Positions 18,930 through 27,941 of a DNA stretch of 64,000 bases are shown here, piece by piece. Each line of letters begins with the position of its first letter. Position 1 is the stretch's first letter. The position numbers and the translations under genes were made by a program. The stretch comes from Pseudoalteromonas luteoviolacea. Lineage in GTDB: Bacteria; Pseudomonadota; Gammaproteobacteria; Enterobacterales; Alteromonadaceae. The stretch is from NCBI RefSeq assembly GCF_001750165.1, contig NZ_CP015412.1:1240001-1304000 (forward strand), in the 5' to 3' direction. A model generated the notes under the pieces. The model had not been told where the DNA came from and made no database searches. It worked only from the letters and a program-made list of their open reading frames with translations.

Positions 18930-19526
18930 TTATCGTATAGATTTTTTAGTGAATTCTTTGGATGTATAAGTGCCTGCCAATATATTCTCTTGCAATAATG
19001 CGAATTTGTCTCTCTCAAGTGAAATTGTGTCTATGAGTGTGTGTTTTTCAGATATTGTTAACTCTTTAGATTGGTAAACGTCTTTTTCTAGTAAGCTGAG
19101 CATATCAGTACGAACGCCTGCTTCTTTGTACTTTAAAAAATCAATCCCGAGGCTACTAAACAGCAATGCTTCATTGACTTCATCAATCTCTATATCAACT
19201 TTTATTGCTATATCCTTTATTTCTATAATCGCTTCTTCAAAGAGTTGGATCTTCTGATTTTTTGCACTTTGGCTCTTATCTACTCTCGCACTGGCATTGG
19301 GTAACACTTGCTCATAATAGTATCCCTTTGTTTGTTCACTGATGTCATCAAAATTAATATTCAGAGACAGCGCTATTAAATGCTCAGGACTATTTTGGTT
19401 AGGTTTTTCAGTCAATGCATTTTGCAAGGCTGAGGCGAAATTAGCATGTCGTGCTAAATTTTTGTGTATCGAGTCTTTTTGAACTTCAATGAAAGGCGTG
19501 TACTTTATTGTTGAAATACTACTCAT
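18930..19526 (-). CDS. Hypothetical protein, second of a paralogous pair
   Basis: This 198-residue protein has no signal peptide or membrane segment and is probably cytoplasmic. It is clearly related to the protein encoded just upstream (19573-20202). Shared blocks include HANFASALQNA versus HAEFASLLNKT, NEALLFSSLGIDFLKYKE versus NEALLFGSLGIDFLTYKE, and LAGTY near the C-terminus. The region around residues 95-120 is strongly acidic (VDIEIDEVNEA). The 46-bp gap and common orientation suggest one transcript. No named family is recognised. Confidence 0.7.
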   Translation of the reverse strand: MSSISTIKYTPFIEVQKDSIHKNLARHANFASALQNALTEKPNQNSPEHLIALSLNINFDDISEQTKGYYYEQVLPNASARVDKSQSAKNQKIQLFEEAIIEIKDIAIKVDIEIDEVNEALLFSSLGIDFLKYKEAGVRTDMLSLLEKDVYQSKELTISEKHTLIDTISLERDKFALLQENILAGTYTSKEFTKKSIR

Positions 19527-19572
19527 AGATATCCTTATTATGTGGTTACTTTAAATTAGGGTATTGGTAAGT

Positions 19573-20202
19573 TCACGGCTTAAAGTCAATGGTATCAAAG
19601 CGCTTTTTAATTGCGCCTTTGTGATCTGTATTTTGCTCTAGATATGTACCTGCAAGCATTTCTTCTCGTTGCAGCTCTAATACTTCTCTGCGCTCATTCA
19701 GTACGCTTTTGAGCTTTTCCTTATCACTTGTTAGCAATGTTTGAGAGCTGTTGATGTCTTGTTCCATCAGGTTCAGCATATCAATACGTACGCCCATTTC
19801 TTTATACGTTAAAAAGTCAATGCCGAGACTGCCAAACAAGAGTGCTTCGTTGATTTCATCTTGCTCAATTTCAACTTCGATGGGCATGTCCATAATTTCA
19901 ATGGTGGCTTCTTTGTACCACTGTATTTCTCTTAAACGTTCATCTTCTAGCTCTGGATCGATTCGCTCTTTAGCTATCTCAAGTGCGAATTGATAATACT
20001 CATGGGCTTGGTCGGATATTTCATCATAATTTCGATTAAGAGAAATCGACATAATGAGATCAGGGTCGGTAACTTCGGGTTTAGCATTGATTGTTTTGTT
20101 CAGCAGTGACGCAAACTCAGCGTGTTTTTCTATGCTTTTATTCATTACGCTGTGTTGACTTTGAAATGTTCGATTTTGATTGATGACAGAGATGATACTC
20201 AT
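19573..20202 (-). CDS. Hypothetical protein, first of a paralogous pair
   Basis: This 209-residue protein is a soluble, acidic, helix-rich paralogue of the next gene (18930-19526). The central signature NEALLFGSLGIDFL and the preceding acidic EVEIEQDEI are the best conserved parts, while the N-terminal 15 residues and C-terminal tail differ. A GATATATCCTTAT-type leader (complement) precedes the ATG of both genes, so the duplication included the translation start region. The function is unknown. It lies upstream of the terminator of the iron-receptor gene and is not part of that unit. Confidence 0.7.
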   Translation of the reverse strand: MSIISVINQNRTFQSQHSVMNKSIEKHAEFASLLNKTINAKPEVTDPDLIMSISLNRNYDEISDQAHEYYQFALEIAKERIDPELEDERLREIQWYKEATIEIMDMPIEVEIEQDEINEALLFGSLGIDFLTYKEMGVRIDMLNLMEQDINSSQTLLTSDKEKLKSVLNERREVLELQREEMLAGTYLEQNTDHKGAIKKRFDTIDFKP

Positions 20203-20370
20203 TGATATATCCTTATAAGCGGCAACATTGATAAAAACCTTAATCTTTTAGCAAGTTATAGGCCAGTTTATGCTGATATAAAGAAGTACAATGCTTCTAT
20301 TATTCTGAACAAAGAACGGTATAGGGTGATAGGCTTTATAGATAAAGCTAATGACAAACGCGCAGTGAAA

Positions 20371-20399
20371 TAAAAAAGGCGGCAAGTGAAGTTGCCGCC
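20371..20399 (-). terminator. Rho-independent terminator of the TonB receptor gene
   Basis: On the minus strand GGCGGCAA pairs with TTGCCGCC across a 6-base loop and is followed by six T (A run at 20372-20377 on the plus strand). It begins about 20 bases beyond the receptor stop codon. Confidence 0.9.
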
Positions 20400-20418
20400 T
20401 ATTAAATAGTAAGCGTAT

Positions 20419-22890
20419 TTAGAACTGGTAGTTGAACGTGAGCTCCGCGTTACGTTCGTTTGCAGGTAAACCGCCTAAGAATAGCGCTTTGCTGTAGTGA
20501 GTGCCGTCAGTTAAGTTCTCAATATTTAGCTGAAGGTGATAATTGTCAAAGTAATAAGCTGCTGACATATCCCAACGAGTGTAGCCATCGATTTTAGCCG
20601 TTGGTAAACCAAATGAAGGATGGTTTACGGTACGTTCACCGACGTATTGCATACCTAAACTTAGTTCCAGATCACCTCCAAATACTTGATTAACTGTATG
20701 TGTTAACCAAGTGCCAGCCATTTTTTCAGGGATCCCTTTTTTGGCTGCTTCTCTTTTGTCTGGATCTGATTCCTGGTGATGAATGGATAATGCTTCTTGA
20801 TATGTTGCATTCACGTTTAGCTTCCAAGCTTCAGCAAGTGCTAAGTTTAAGTCAAATTCAACACCTTTAGTGGTTTCATTGTTATCGTATTTGAACTCTG
20901 GAATACCAGCGTTAAACTCAGCGCCTTTTTGCTCATCATACTCAGGGTTGCTGTAACGTAAGTTAGTTCGTTTAGTGTCAAAGATAACAATTGAACCAAG
21001 TAGATCTTCGTCAAATGCAGTAAAGCGGATACCAATATCTAAAGTCTCTGATTCTGAGTCAGGTTGATTCGGTGTTTCCACTCCATTTGTAATTGTGGAT
21101 AAAATACCAAATGCTGTGCGGCCTTTACCAACGTTTACGAATGCCGAAACTTCTGGGATGATTTGATAGTTAATACCAAGAGAATAGGTCAGGCCAGCAT
21201 CATCAGTGTCATATGCAGGTCTCATCCCTTTGACTCTATCAGTACCTAGGTGCTGATATTCTTGCTTAATCGTAGTGTAAGCAACGCCAGCGCGCGCAGT
21301 TAATGCGTCTGTTAGATACAAGACTTCTTGAGCACTAATACCGTATGCAGTAAGTGATTTATTGTAGTTACTTCTTAAACTTGGGTCGTAATCCATAAAG
21401 TCACCCGTGCCCCAATTTGGATTACGAATGTCTAAAATGTATGGGATTGCATTGCCTGATTTATTGCCATCAGCGTCATAAGCAGACCATTGCTTGAATG
21501 ACATATCGCGCTTTTCGTAGTTTGCACTGATAAGGTGTTCACCGCTGATGTCACCATAGCTCCAACCAAGCTGTAAGTCCGCAAAGTATTGCCATGTTTG
21601 TTCATTGGAAATAGCACGTCTATATTCTTGGCGACGCGCTGCATAAGGGTGTAGCTCACCATCTTCAGTGACTAACGGACCGCGAGGGTTTGCGTTGATG
21701 ATTGAACCATGCGTGCGGTCTGAGCGGTCCCAGTAAACATAGTTGTAAGCACCTGTTTGACGCACTAAATCTGAATCATATTCGCGCCAAAGTACCTGCT
21801 GAGTTAATGTTGACTCTTCACCCAAGTGCCAGTCGTGGCGAAGTTTAAAGCGCAATTCTTGGCCGTCGTTAGGGGTCGATAGAGGTGAAATTAAGCTTGA
21901 GTCGCCCAAATCAATCGGTCGTAAGCCATCTGTTGTTGTAATCGATGCTGCAAGTTGTTCACGTTGAGCTTCGGTTAATTGAATACCTACGTACTCAACT
22001 TCGCCTTTTTCGTTAGTGATAAACTTCGGGTCATTCGGTAGATCTGCGCCCGTTACTTTTCTTGGGTCGCCACCAATGCTGTCCCAGTTGACGATTCTTA
22101 CCGGGTCGCCTACCGAGTCAACTTGCATGGCATCATCAACATACGCCGCTGAGAACAACAATGAATGATCTATAGATGCTTCAAATTTTAAGCTCGCATA
22201 CACTTCATCACGATCTTGCTGCAAATCACGGTAGCCATCACTGCGCTCATGGTTAAGTACTACGCGGTATGCTAAATCATCTGTAATTGCATTTGTCGCA
22301 TCTAGCATAATACCGTAGGTATTCCAGCTACCTACTTTTGCACTAATCGAATAAGCCTCCTCAAACTGTGGCTTTTTCTCAATTAAGTTAACAACACCAC
22401 CAGCCGCGCCAATACCATATAGACCGGTTGCTGGGCCTTTTAACACTTCCATGCTTTCGATGTTGGTCATAGAACGAGTTGGATTATAGTTGTTACCCAA
22501 GCTCGCACCGCCATACATACCGTCGTACGTGTAGTTGACACCTAAACCACGGATCGCAAGATTATCACCAATACCATAGTTGTTACCGGCTTGTGTAAAG
22601 CCACTCACGTTTCTGATAGCGTCTTGTAGCGTAATGGCTGATTGAGAATCTAATAATTCTTTATCAACAACAACGACTGCAGCCGGTGTTTGCATCAGTG
22701 CCATGTTTGATTTAGTTGCCGTGCCTGATTCTAAAATTAACGCGTTGTGTTTGTTATAAACGCTAATACGCTCAATATCTTCTTGAGCCTTATCAGCTGC
22801 TTGAGCTGTTGCGACAACGCCGCCCAATAAAGCAACTTTAACCGCAGTTGCAAGAACACTTTTTGAATTCAGTGAACGAGAGAATTGCAT
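20419..22890 (-). CDS. TonB-dependent siderophore receptor
   Basis: This is an 823-residue outer-membrane receptor. The signal peptide ends AQAAD (near residue 32) and is followed directly by a TonB-box-like IERISV, with no extra signalling domain. The plug domain spans about residues 50-165 (TPAAVVVVDKELLDSQ, LQDAIRNVSGF, NLAIRGLG, SMEVLKGPATGLYGIGAAGGVVN). The remaining 22-strand barrel ends in FNYQF with the terminal Phe needed for insertion. This is the FhuA/FcuA-type ferric-siderophore layout; the exact ligand is not readable. The start was set at ATG 22890 because GGAG lies six bases upstream; a TTG four codons earlier overlaps that site. A perfect Fur-box-like repeat 66 bp upstream points to iron repression, and a strong terminator follows. 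Confidence 0.92.
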   Translation of the reverse strand: MQFSRSLNSKSVLATAVKVALLGGVVATAQAADKAQEDIERISVYNKHNALILESGTATKSNMALMQTPAAVVVVDKELLDSQSAITLQDAIRNVSGFTQAGNNYGIGDNLAIRGLGVNYTYDGMYGGASLGNNYNPTRSMTNIESMEVLKGPATGLYGIGAAGGVVNLIEKKPQFEEAYSISAKVGSWNTYGIMLDATNAITDDLAYRVVLNHERSDGYRDLQQDRDEVYASLKFEASIDHSLLFSAAYVDDAMQVDSVGDPVRIVNWDSIGGDPRKVTGADLPNDPKFITNEKGEVEYVGIQLTEAQREQLAASITTTDGLRPIDLGDSSLISPLSTPNDGQELRFKLRHDWHLGEESTLTQQVLWREYDSDLVRQTGAYNYVYWDRSDRTHGSIINANPRGPLVTEDGELHPYAARRQEYRRAISNEQTWQYFADLQLGWSYGDISGEHLISANYEKRDMSFKQWSAYDADGNKSGNAIPYILDIRNPNWGTGDFMDYDPSLRSNYNKSLTAYGISAQEVLYLTDALTARAGVAYTTIKQEYQHLGTDRVKGMRPAYDTDDAGLTYSLGINYQIIPEVSAFVNVGKGRTAFGILSTITNGVETPNQPDSESETLDIGIRFTAFDEDLLGSIVIFDTKRTNLRYSNPEYDEQKGAEFNAGIPEFKYDNNETTKGVEFDLNLALAEAWKLNVNATYQEALSIHHQESDPDKREAAKKGIPEKMAGTWLTHTVNQVFGGDLELSLGMQYVGERTVNHPSFGLPTAKIDGYTRWDMSAAYYFDNYHLQLNIENLTDGTHYSKALFLGGLPANERNAELTFNYQF

Positions 22891-22955
22891 ATTACACTCC
22901 AAACTTCGTAATACAATTGTTTATTCGCAGAGAGCGCGCATACTAACAGTGATGT

Positions 22956-22978
22956 CAAATGATAACAACTATCATTTG
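22956..22978 (-). promoter_or_regulatory. Fur-box-like operator of the TonB receptor gene
   Basis: CAAATGATA and TATCATTTG form a perfect 9-bp inverted repeat separated by ACAAC. This closely matches the A/T-rich ATGATA-TATCAT core of Fur operators. It lies 66 bp before the receptor start, in the expected promoter position. Confidence 0.8.
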
Positions 22979-23167
22979 CGTTTAATAAAAGTTGCCAAAG
23001 TTAACTGGTGTAGCGAGTTTGTTTATTTGTTTTTTGTTTGTATCCTGTGGGTTTTTTAATTGTTTTTGTTTGTGTTTTTATGGTTTTTTATTTGGGGGTG
23101 GATGTATAATTTGTTGCAATAATTGAGGTGTTGGTTACTGGTCTTATAAGGTTGAAAATTGTACAGA

Positions 23168-23860
23168 TTATTGTTTGCATTGCTCAGAGCGAACAATCTC
23201 AATGTAGTGCGTCATACTTTTTGTTTGCTCGAATAAAAAAGTTTCTTCTTTTTTCTCCACTGCTTTTATTCTATCCAGTCTAAATTCACGATAGGCATGT
23301 CGTAATAAACAAAAAGCAATAATAGTCCACTTTCCACCCCAGTAAACCAGTCCTAGCGGCTCGATATCTCGTGTACTTTGAACTCCATGGGCATCTTCGT
23401 AAGATAAACAAAGTCGATTCCTACTTTCTATCGCTAAGCGGATCACCTGACTATGATTCTGTTCTTTTTCACCGTGAGCATAGCCTACCGCAAGGAAAGG
23501 CAGATTATCGTTGAGCTGCTTGAGGTGGGATGGCAAAACTGCGTCAATTTTAGCGATAGCCGATTGAGCGTGCTGAGTTAGCTGTGGATCAGTCCATGCT
23601 TTGAGCATCTGGCTGCCGATAAGTAAAGCTTGAAGTTCTTGAGGTGAAAACATCATCGGCGGTAAGTCATAGTCTCTGATCAAATAACCAATACCAGCTT
23701 CACCTTCAACGGGTACACCAGAGGTCTGTAGGTTTTGAATGTCTCGGTAAATCGTGCGCTCAGATACCGCCAATCGTTCCGCTAGCTGTTTAGCGGTCAC
23801 CGCCACTTTGCGACCTTTTAGATGATTAACGAGTTGAAACAGTCGTTCTGATTTATGCAC
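23168..23860 (-). CDS. YafY/WYL-family transcriptional regulator
   Basis: This 230-residue protein has an N-terminal winged helix (residues 1-60, 'VTAKQLAERLAVSERTIYRD' with the recognition helix SERTIYRDI) and a C-terminal WYL-type ligand-sensing region (about 130-210, with 'PLGLVYWGGKWTIIAFC' and 'REFRLDRI'). Such regulators usually control a neighbouring gene. The 105-residue monooxygenase-fold gene lies 19 bp upstream in the same orientation, so the two are likely co-transcribed and the regulator may respond to the substrate of its partner. The effector is unknown. Confidence 0.85.
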   Translation of the reverse strand: MHKSERLFQLVNHLKGRKVAVTAKQLAERLAVSERTIYRDIQNLQTSGVPVEGEAGIGYLIRDYDLPPMMFSPQELQALLIGSQMLKAWTDPQLTQHAQSAIAKIDAVLPSHLKQLNDNLPFLAVGYAHGEKEQNHSQVIRLAIESRNRLCLSYEDAHGVQSTRDIEPLGLVYWGGKWTIIAFCLLRHAYREFRLDRIKAVEKKEETFLFEQTKSMTHYIEIVRSEQCKQ

Positions 23861-23879
23861 GATTTACTCCATTGTTAGT

Positions 23880-24197
23880 TTAAGCTGTACAATCGCTTTG
23901 TGATAGTACCGAGTGATGGCTGATCCCAACTGACTCTGAGTCGACTAACGCACAATATGCCTGACAAACGTCTGCGTCTTCAAATGCCAATTGCATATGT
24001 TGGCAGTCTTCCATGGTTTGCCAATAACTAATATCAACGAATGTATCTGAATTAGATTGCTGTGCTAATGAGCGATATATAAAGCCTGGTTGTGTGGCCA
24101 CAAACTCTCCAGATGCAGTGCTTTTTTCCATTAATTGCTCTACAGATATTCCTTTGTTCAATTTGAACGAAACGATTTTAATAACATTTTGATTCAT
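23880..24197 (-). CDS. ABM/Dabb-fold small protein (antibiotic-biosynthesis-monooxygenase-like)
   Basis: This 105-residue soluble protein has the ferredoxin-like pattern of ABM domains: a first strand IKIVSFKLNKG, a helix ending in a GFIYRSL strand (residues 37-43), then FVDISYWQTMEDCQ, where the Tyr-Trp pair and following helix are typical. It is first in a two-gene unit with a WYL regulator. Members of this fold include quinol and heme monooxygenases as well as non-enzymatic binding proteins, so no reaction is assigned. A TATCGTGTAAAATATCACTC region upstream (complement of about 24262-24281) may hold the promoter. Confidence 0.65.
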   Translation of the reverse strand: MNQNVIKIVSFKLNKGISVEQLMEKSTASGEFVATQPGFIYRSLAQQSNSDTFVDISYWQTMEDCQHMQLAFEDADVCQAYCALVDSESVGISHHSVLSQSDCTA

Positions 24198-24405
24198 GAT
24201 AGCTTGCTCCTTATTGTTGGAATCACAATTAGAGCAAAGTGCTGTGTCAGAGATTGTCAGTAGAGTGATATTTTACACGATACCAGTTCATTTTATAAAA
24301 CCTAACTGCGGTATATTTCGCAGCATATTATCAAGCTAAATCATAGTCTCAATGTGTAAAGCTTAGATTCGTTGACTTTACCAGAGAGACTGGATAGCAA
24401 TACGG

Positions 24406-25380
24406 TCATCTATTGCTTGGATAAAGTGTACCGTTTGTCTTAATAATTTGAAGCCACTGTTCAACCATTGCAAAAGCATACTCTAATTCTTCTTCAGACA
24501 TGTTTGCATACTGCTTTTGTTCATACCAACTGTAGCGATTGTATATATCGTCACTGTCTGTTATTTCCATGATGAGTTTATTTAAGGCATAAGACTTGGC
24601 AAAGCCATGTTCATCACTTTGTTGTTGTGTGAAGTACAGGTTTGACAATGCCATTATGGCTTTTTCACTGCCATGCTGACTTGCATTTCGTAAAAATACT
24701 AACCTTTGCTCTTTAAATTTATCTCGTGTCTTAATATACAGTGCTCTATTTTCCGTCGTTATATTTTTTGATTTCATGTAAAACTCAGCATGGATATTGG
24801 CAAAAGCCTCTTGTGCTGGCACAAACCCATTTTTCGCTGCATCTTCAAGATAACTGTAATAGGCTTTTGTCTCATCATTACTTAGACCTTGGCAGTAGTT
24901 AAACTGATTGATGGCTTGATCTATGGATATACTTGCATCACTAAACTGTGATAGCTGTTCTAGCTTGATATTTAAGTCGTCTTCATTTTCGGGTGAGAAC
25001 AAACAGTATTTAAGGTTTTGAGCAATAATATATTTTGACTTCAAATTACCACTTTTAGCCTCATCATTCAGTTTGTCAAAGTGGACTTTAAAATTGCTGT
25101 CTTGCTGCCATTTGGGCTTTGCCTTGATCACTAGCTGATGGCGGCCTTGTTCGGTTGTATTTGGTTGTTTAATTTTGTGTTTTAGGTTTGTTGACGCACT
25201 AGATTCAGGTTTAGCTATTTTTATCAGCGAGTTACCTTTGTTAATTGAGTTGTCTTTATTGTGGTTCAATGGTTCGTTTGGGTTGCTATGTAAGTGGTAG
25301 GCTACAGGTAAAGATAAAAACAATAAAGTTGATATGAGAACTCGCTTTGTTCCTTTAAAGGGAGAGAGAGGGTTTTTCAC
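24406..25380 (-). CDS. Hypothetical exported or membrane-anchored protein with Sel1-like repeats
   Basis: This is a 324-residue protein with an N-terminal hydrophobic segment (VLISTLLFLSLPVAYHL, about residues 14-30) followed by a polar Asn/Lys-rich linker. The remainder is helical, with short segments such as AAKNGFVPAQEAFANIHAEFY and ASQHGSEKAIMALSNLYFTQ that fit degenerate Sel1/TPR-like repeats, often used for protein contacts in the periplasm. The start is a GTG without a strong ribosome-binding site and no internal ATG lies before the hydrophobic segment, so the N-terminus is uncertain. No neighbours are co-oriented within 200 bp. Confidence 0.6.
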   Translation of the reverse strand: MKNPLSPFKGTKRVLISTLLFLSLPVAYHLHSNPNEPLNHNKDNSINKGNSLIKIAKPESSASTNLKHKIKQPNTTEQGRHQLVIKAKPKWQQDSNFKVHFDKLNDEAKSGNLKSKYIIAQNLKYCLFSPENEDDLNIKLEQLSQFSDASISIDQAINQFNYCQGLSNDETKAYYSYLEDAAKNGFVPAQEAFANIHAEFYMKSKNITTENRALYIKTRDKFKEQRLVFLRNASQHGSEKAIMALSNLYFTQQQSDEHGFAKSYALNKLIMEITDSDDIYNRYSWYEQKQYANMSEEELEYAFAMVEQWLQIIKTNGTLYPSNR

Positions 25381-25885
25381 TTGATTGATTCGACTTAATA
25401 ATTTTAGTTTATCATAAATCTTATTTGCTAATTTAGATAGTCTAATTCACATCGTAAAAAGGCTTACTGATATAGTAAGCCTTTGCAAGGAAATTAAATG
25501 ATTTTCTTTTACTCAATGTGTGTAACATAAAATCATAAGAGCATGGCCTAACCTTTGCTCTTACCAATAAATAACGGAGATATTTTTAGTAAATAACATA
25601 GAGTGATATTTATTTTATATTAATTTGAGGGTTTTTAAGTTTTGAGTAATTCTGAAAATATATTTTTATAAATCTATATCTTATAATTGAAATACAATAG
25701 ATATCATGATGATGAAAGTGCGTTGAAATGATTCGTCAAATTTAATCTGCTTTGTGCAATGGAGAAATTGTTACTTTTCATTATTTTGAAGTATCTAAAT
25801 CTAAGGACTGCTGAGATATGCTACTTTCCTAATAGTTGGAAATGAGCTAATCATAGTTGTAATTAGCTCTTTGATGTAACAAGTG
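25381..25885. other. Intergenic stretch with an orphan terminator
   Basis: About 0.5 kb of AT-rich DNA between two minus-strand genes. The only clear element is a strong minus-strand terminator at 25456-25484. No reading frame above noise is visible in the 400 bp between it and the upstream gene, so either a long 3' UTR or a small RNA ends there. Confidence 0.45.
25456..25484 (-). terminator. Strong minus-strand terminator not adjacent to a gene end
   Basis: AAAGGCTTACT pairs perfectly over 11 bp with AGTAAGCCTTT across GATAT. On the minus strand the stem runs into five T. The nearest upstream minus-strand stop codon is 400 bp away (25886). Confidence 0.8.
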
Positions 25886-26179
25886 CTATTTGTTTGTGAT
25901 TTTAAACTCTAGTTGTGCTTTCTCGCCTACTTTTTTTACAGCTTTGCCGTCGACAACTTTTGGTCGGTACTTCCACTTTTTAATTGCTTCGATGGCTTTA
26001 TTGTCAAAAAAGCCGTTGTGGCTTGATTCTATGACAGCGATATTCTCGGTGTGTCCTTGTTCATTAACATCAAAGATGAGTTGAACGTAGGCGTTACTCG
26101 TCAGCAATTCCTCTTTTGTAGGGGTTGTTGAGCAAGCAGTTAAGAGTAGAGCAAGTAGCAATGTAAGGTATGTTTTCAT
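25886..26179 (-). CDS. TonB C-terminal-domain lipoprotein
   Basis: This 97-residue protein has a lipoprotein signal with lipobox LTAC (Cys 16). It is followed directly by a TonB_C-type domain: 'VQLIFDVNEQGHTENIAVIESS', 'GFFDNKAIEAIKKWKYRPK' and the last strand 'AQLEFKI'. True TonB proteins have an inner-membrane helix and a long Pro-rich spacer, both missing here, so this is a lipid-anchored mini-TonB domain whose role is probably binding rather than energy transduction. It lies 41 bp after the HELVH protein gene in the same orientation, probably in one transcript. Confidence 0.8.
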   Translation of the reverse strand: MKTYLTLLLALLLTACSTTPTKEELLTSNAYVQLIFDVNEQGHTENIAVIESSHNGFFDNKAIEAIKKWKYRPKVVDGKAVKKVGEKAQLEFKITNK

Positions 26180-26220
26180 TTATTATTCGCTTTGTTGTTA
26201 TTGTGAATGCAATCGACCTG

Positions 26221-26754
26221 TTACCAGTCATCACTGTATTTTGTATTGGCTTTGAAAGCCTCTACTTCGAGTGGGGAATTATCGTAGCCATATTTCGCCA
26301 AATCAGAGAAGTGTTGTGTCACAATCGTATCTAGATCAGAGCGTTCAATTTGTAAAACATGAACTAATTCATGTGCAAGTTTTGGACGATTCAGGTCAAA
26401 CCCTTGTCTGACATAAATTGAATACCCAAACACTTGTGCATTGTTGACTATGCCTTCCCCGATAAAACCGAGCGCTTCACCTAATGTTTTTAATGCAAAG
26501 TTTTCACGAGGAAAGGGAACTTCATCAACATATACGATTCTCACTTTTTCAGGATGGCGTATGCCGATTTCAGAGGCTAAACCGAGTTCTCGGGCATTTA
26601 AAGGCTTGCCAATCTTGAGCCCGTCTATTTCTATATCATGTGCCCACTCAATATATTGAGGTAGTAACACCACAGAGATGACTTTTTGGTAATTGTAAGT
26701 TGTTATGGCCAGCAATATGGCGACCAAAAGTAAAGTAATTTTAATTGTTTTCAT
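26221..26754 (-). CDS. Membrane-anchored putative zinc peptidase (HELVH motif)
   Basis: This 177-residue protein has an N-terminal membrane helix (ITLLLVAILLAITTY) and a short extracytoplasmic domain. The sequence LAHELVHVLQIER near residues 127-139 contains HExxH, the zinc-binding and catalytic motif of gluzincin/DUF4157-like peptidases. A possible third ligand is the downstream Glu in PLEVEAF. The remaining fold is too short for a classical peptidase, so it may be a small zincin-like domain. It is first in a two-gene unit with the TonB-domain lipoprotein. The substrate is unknown. Confidence 0.6.
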   Translation of the reverse strand: MKTIKITLLLVAILLAITTYNYQKVISVVLLPQYIEWAHDIEIDGLKIGKPLNARELGLASEIGIRHPEKVRIVYVDEVPFPRENFALKTLGEALGFIGEGIVNNAQVFGYSIYVRQGFDLNRPKLAHELVHVLQIERSDLDTIVTQHFSDLAKYGYDNSPLEVEAFKANTKYSDDW

Positions 26755-27272
26755 TTTATTGTGGTCTGTGTCATGGTTTGTATGTTCACCGCACTAGTTT
26801 AAATCTGAATAAGCAATATAGATGCTCGTTTATTTGTTAGCTAGATTCGCTTTACAACTTCATCATGGAAAAAGAGTGCTTAAGTGGCTTTGTTTATCCT
26901 ATGTACTAAGTAACACAAAAAGCATTACTTATTGAATCACTTAGATACATTTAAGTAAACATTACCTTTTCATTAATTGGTTTTTGTATGGTGCAATACG
27001 TAAAAAGAAAAAGAGATGTAGGGATGATAATTGTGAAATAAAAAAACAGAGTTGTTACTAACTGAATTGGTCATTGATTTTTATGAGATACTTCTAAGTG
27101 GTATGAGAAAATATTCAACATAGATATGGTGTTTATGTAAAGAAGAAAGTACCTGATCGAAGCTTAGTTTTTATCTTGTTTCATGAAAAAAACAGACTGA
27201 GCTACAATTTTTTATTCACAATGAGCCGGGAACTTAGGTAAACTCGCCGCCTCAAGTTTTATGGAGGTAGTG
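26755..27272. other. Divergent promoter region
   Basis: About 0.5 kb between the minus-strand HELVH gene and the plus-strand LysE-type gene. It must contain both promoters. No operator, RNA or extra gene was recognised. Confidence 0.45.
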
Positions 27273-27899
27273 ATGGATTTATCAGCATGGCTAAGTTTGG
27301 CCTTGATCTGTACATTAGGTGCAATGTCGCCTGGCCCGAGTTTAGCTGTGGTGCTACGTCATAGCATTAATAGCGGTCCCAGCGCTGGCATATCTGCAAG
27401 CGTTGCGCATGCACTAGGCGTAGGCAGTTATGCTGCGCTATCAATCTTGGGACTAGCCAGCTTAATAGCTCAATTCCCAGCTGTGTACACCTTTCTTTTA
27501 TACGTTGGTGCTGCTTACTTAGCATATTTAGGCTACAAAATACTGACAAGTAAACCGTCAGAGGGGAGCGATTCAGCTGAACCCCCCAGTTCAAGTACCG
27601 ATTGGCTTATTGCCGCAAAAGAAGGTTTTACAGTGGCATTTGTAAACCCAAAAACAGCCATCTTCTTTGTCGCATTGTTCTCCCAATTTATTGACCCTGA
27701 GGCGATGACTTTTACGCTTGCCTTTTTAATGTGCTTTACCGTGTTTATTATTGATGCAGTGTGGTTTATTGGGGTGTCCATTGCAGCTTCTTCAGCAAAA
27801 CAGCGTTTTAACTTACAGTCAAAACAAGGCTTTATTTCTAAAGTATTGGGAGTTGCATTTATATTGCTGGCTGTGCGTGTGTTGTATCAAACGTTATAG
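27273..27899 (+). CDS. LysE/RhtB-family amino-acid exporter
   Basis: This is a 208-residue inner-membrane protein with about six hydrophobic helices. The N-terminal signature GAMSPGPSLAVVLRHSINSG is characteristic of the LysE/RhtB superfamily, as is the later AFVNPKTAIFFVALFSQF. Members export amino acids or related metabolites, driven by the proton gradient; the substrate cannot be read from sequence. ATG 27273 was chosen because GGAGG lies five bases before it; an ATG four codons upstream overlaps that site. A hairpin terminator follows 13 bases after the stop. Confidence 0.9.
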   Translation: MDLSAWLSLALICTLGAMSPGPSLAVVLRHSINSGPSAGISASVAHALGVGSYAALSILGLASLIAQFPAVYTFLLYVGAAYLAYLGYKILTSKPSEGSDSAEPPSSSTDWLIAAKEGFTVAFVNPKTAIFFVALFSQFIDPEAMTFTLAFLMCFTVFIIDAVWFIGVSIAASSAKQRFNLQSKQGFISKVLGVAFILLAVRVLYQTL

Positions 27900-27912
27900 T
27901 ACCTTACATTAA

Positions 27913-27934
27913 CAGCGGCATAAAAATGCCGCTG
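27913..27934 (+). terminator. Hairpin between convergent genes
   Basis: CAGCGGCAT pairs over 9 bp with ATGCCGCTG across AAAA, 13 bases after the LysE-type gene and before the end of the converging gene. It probably serves one or both directions; only weak T-runs follow. Confidence 0.65.
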
Positions 27935-27941
27935 AAGATTC

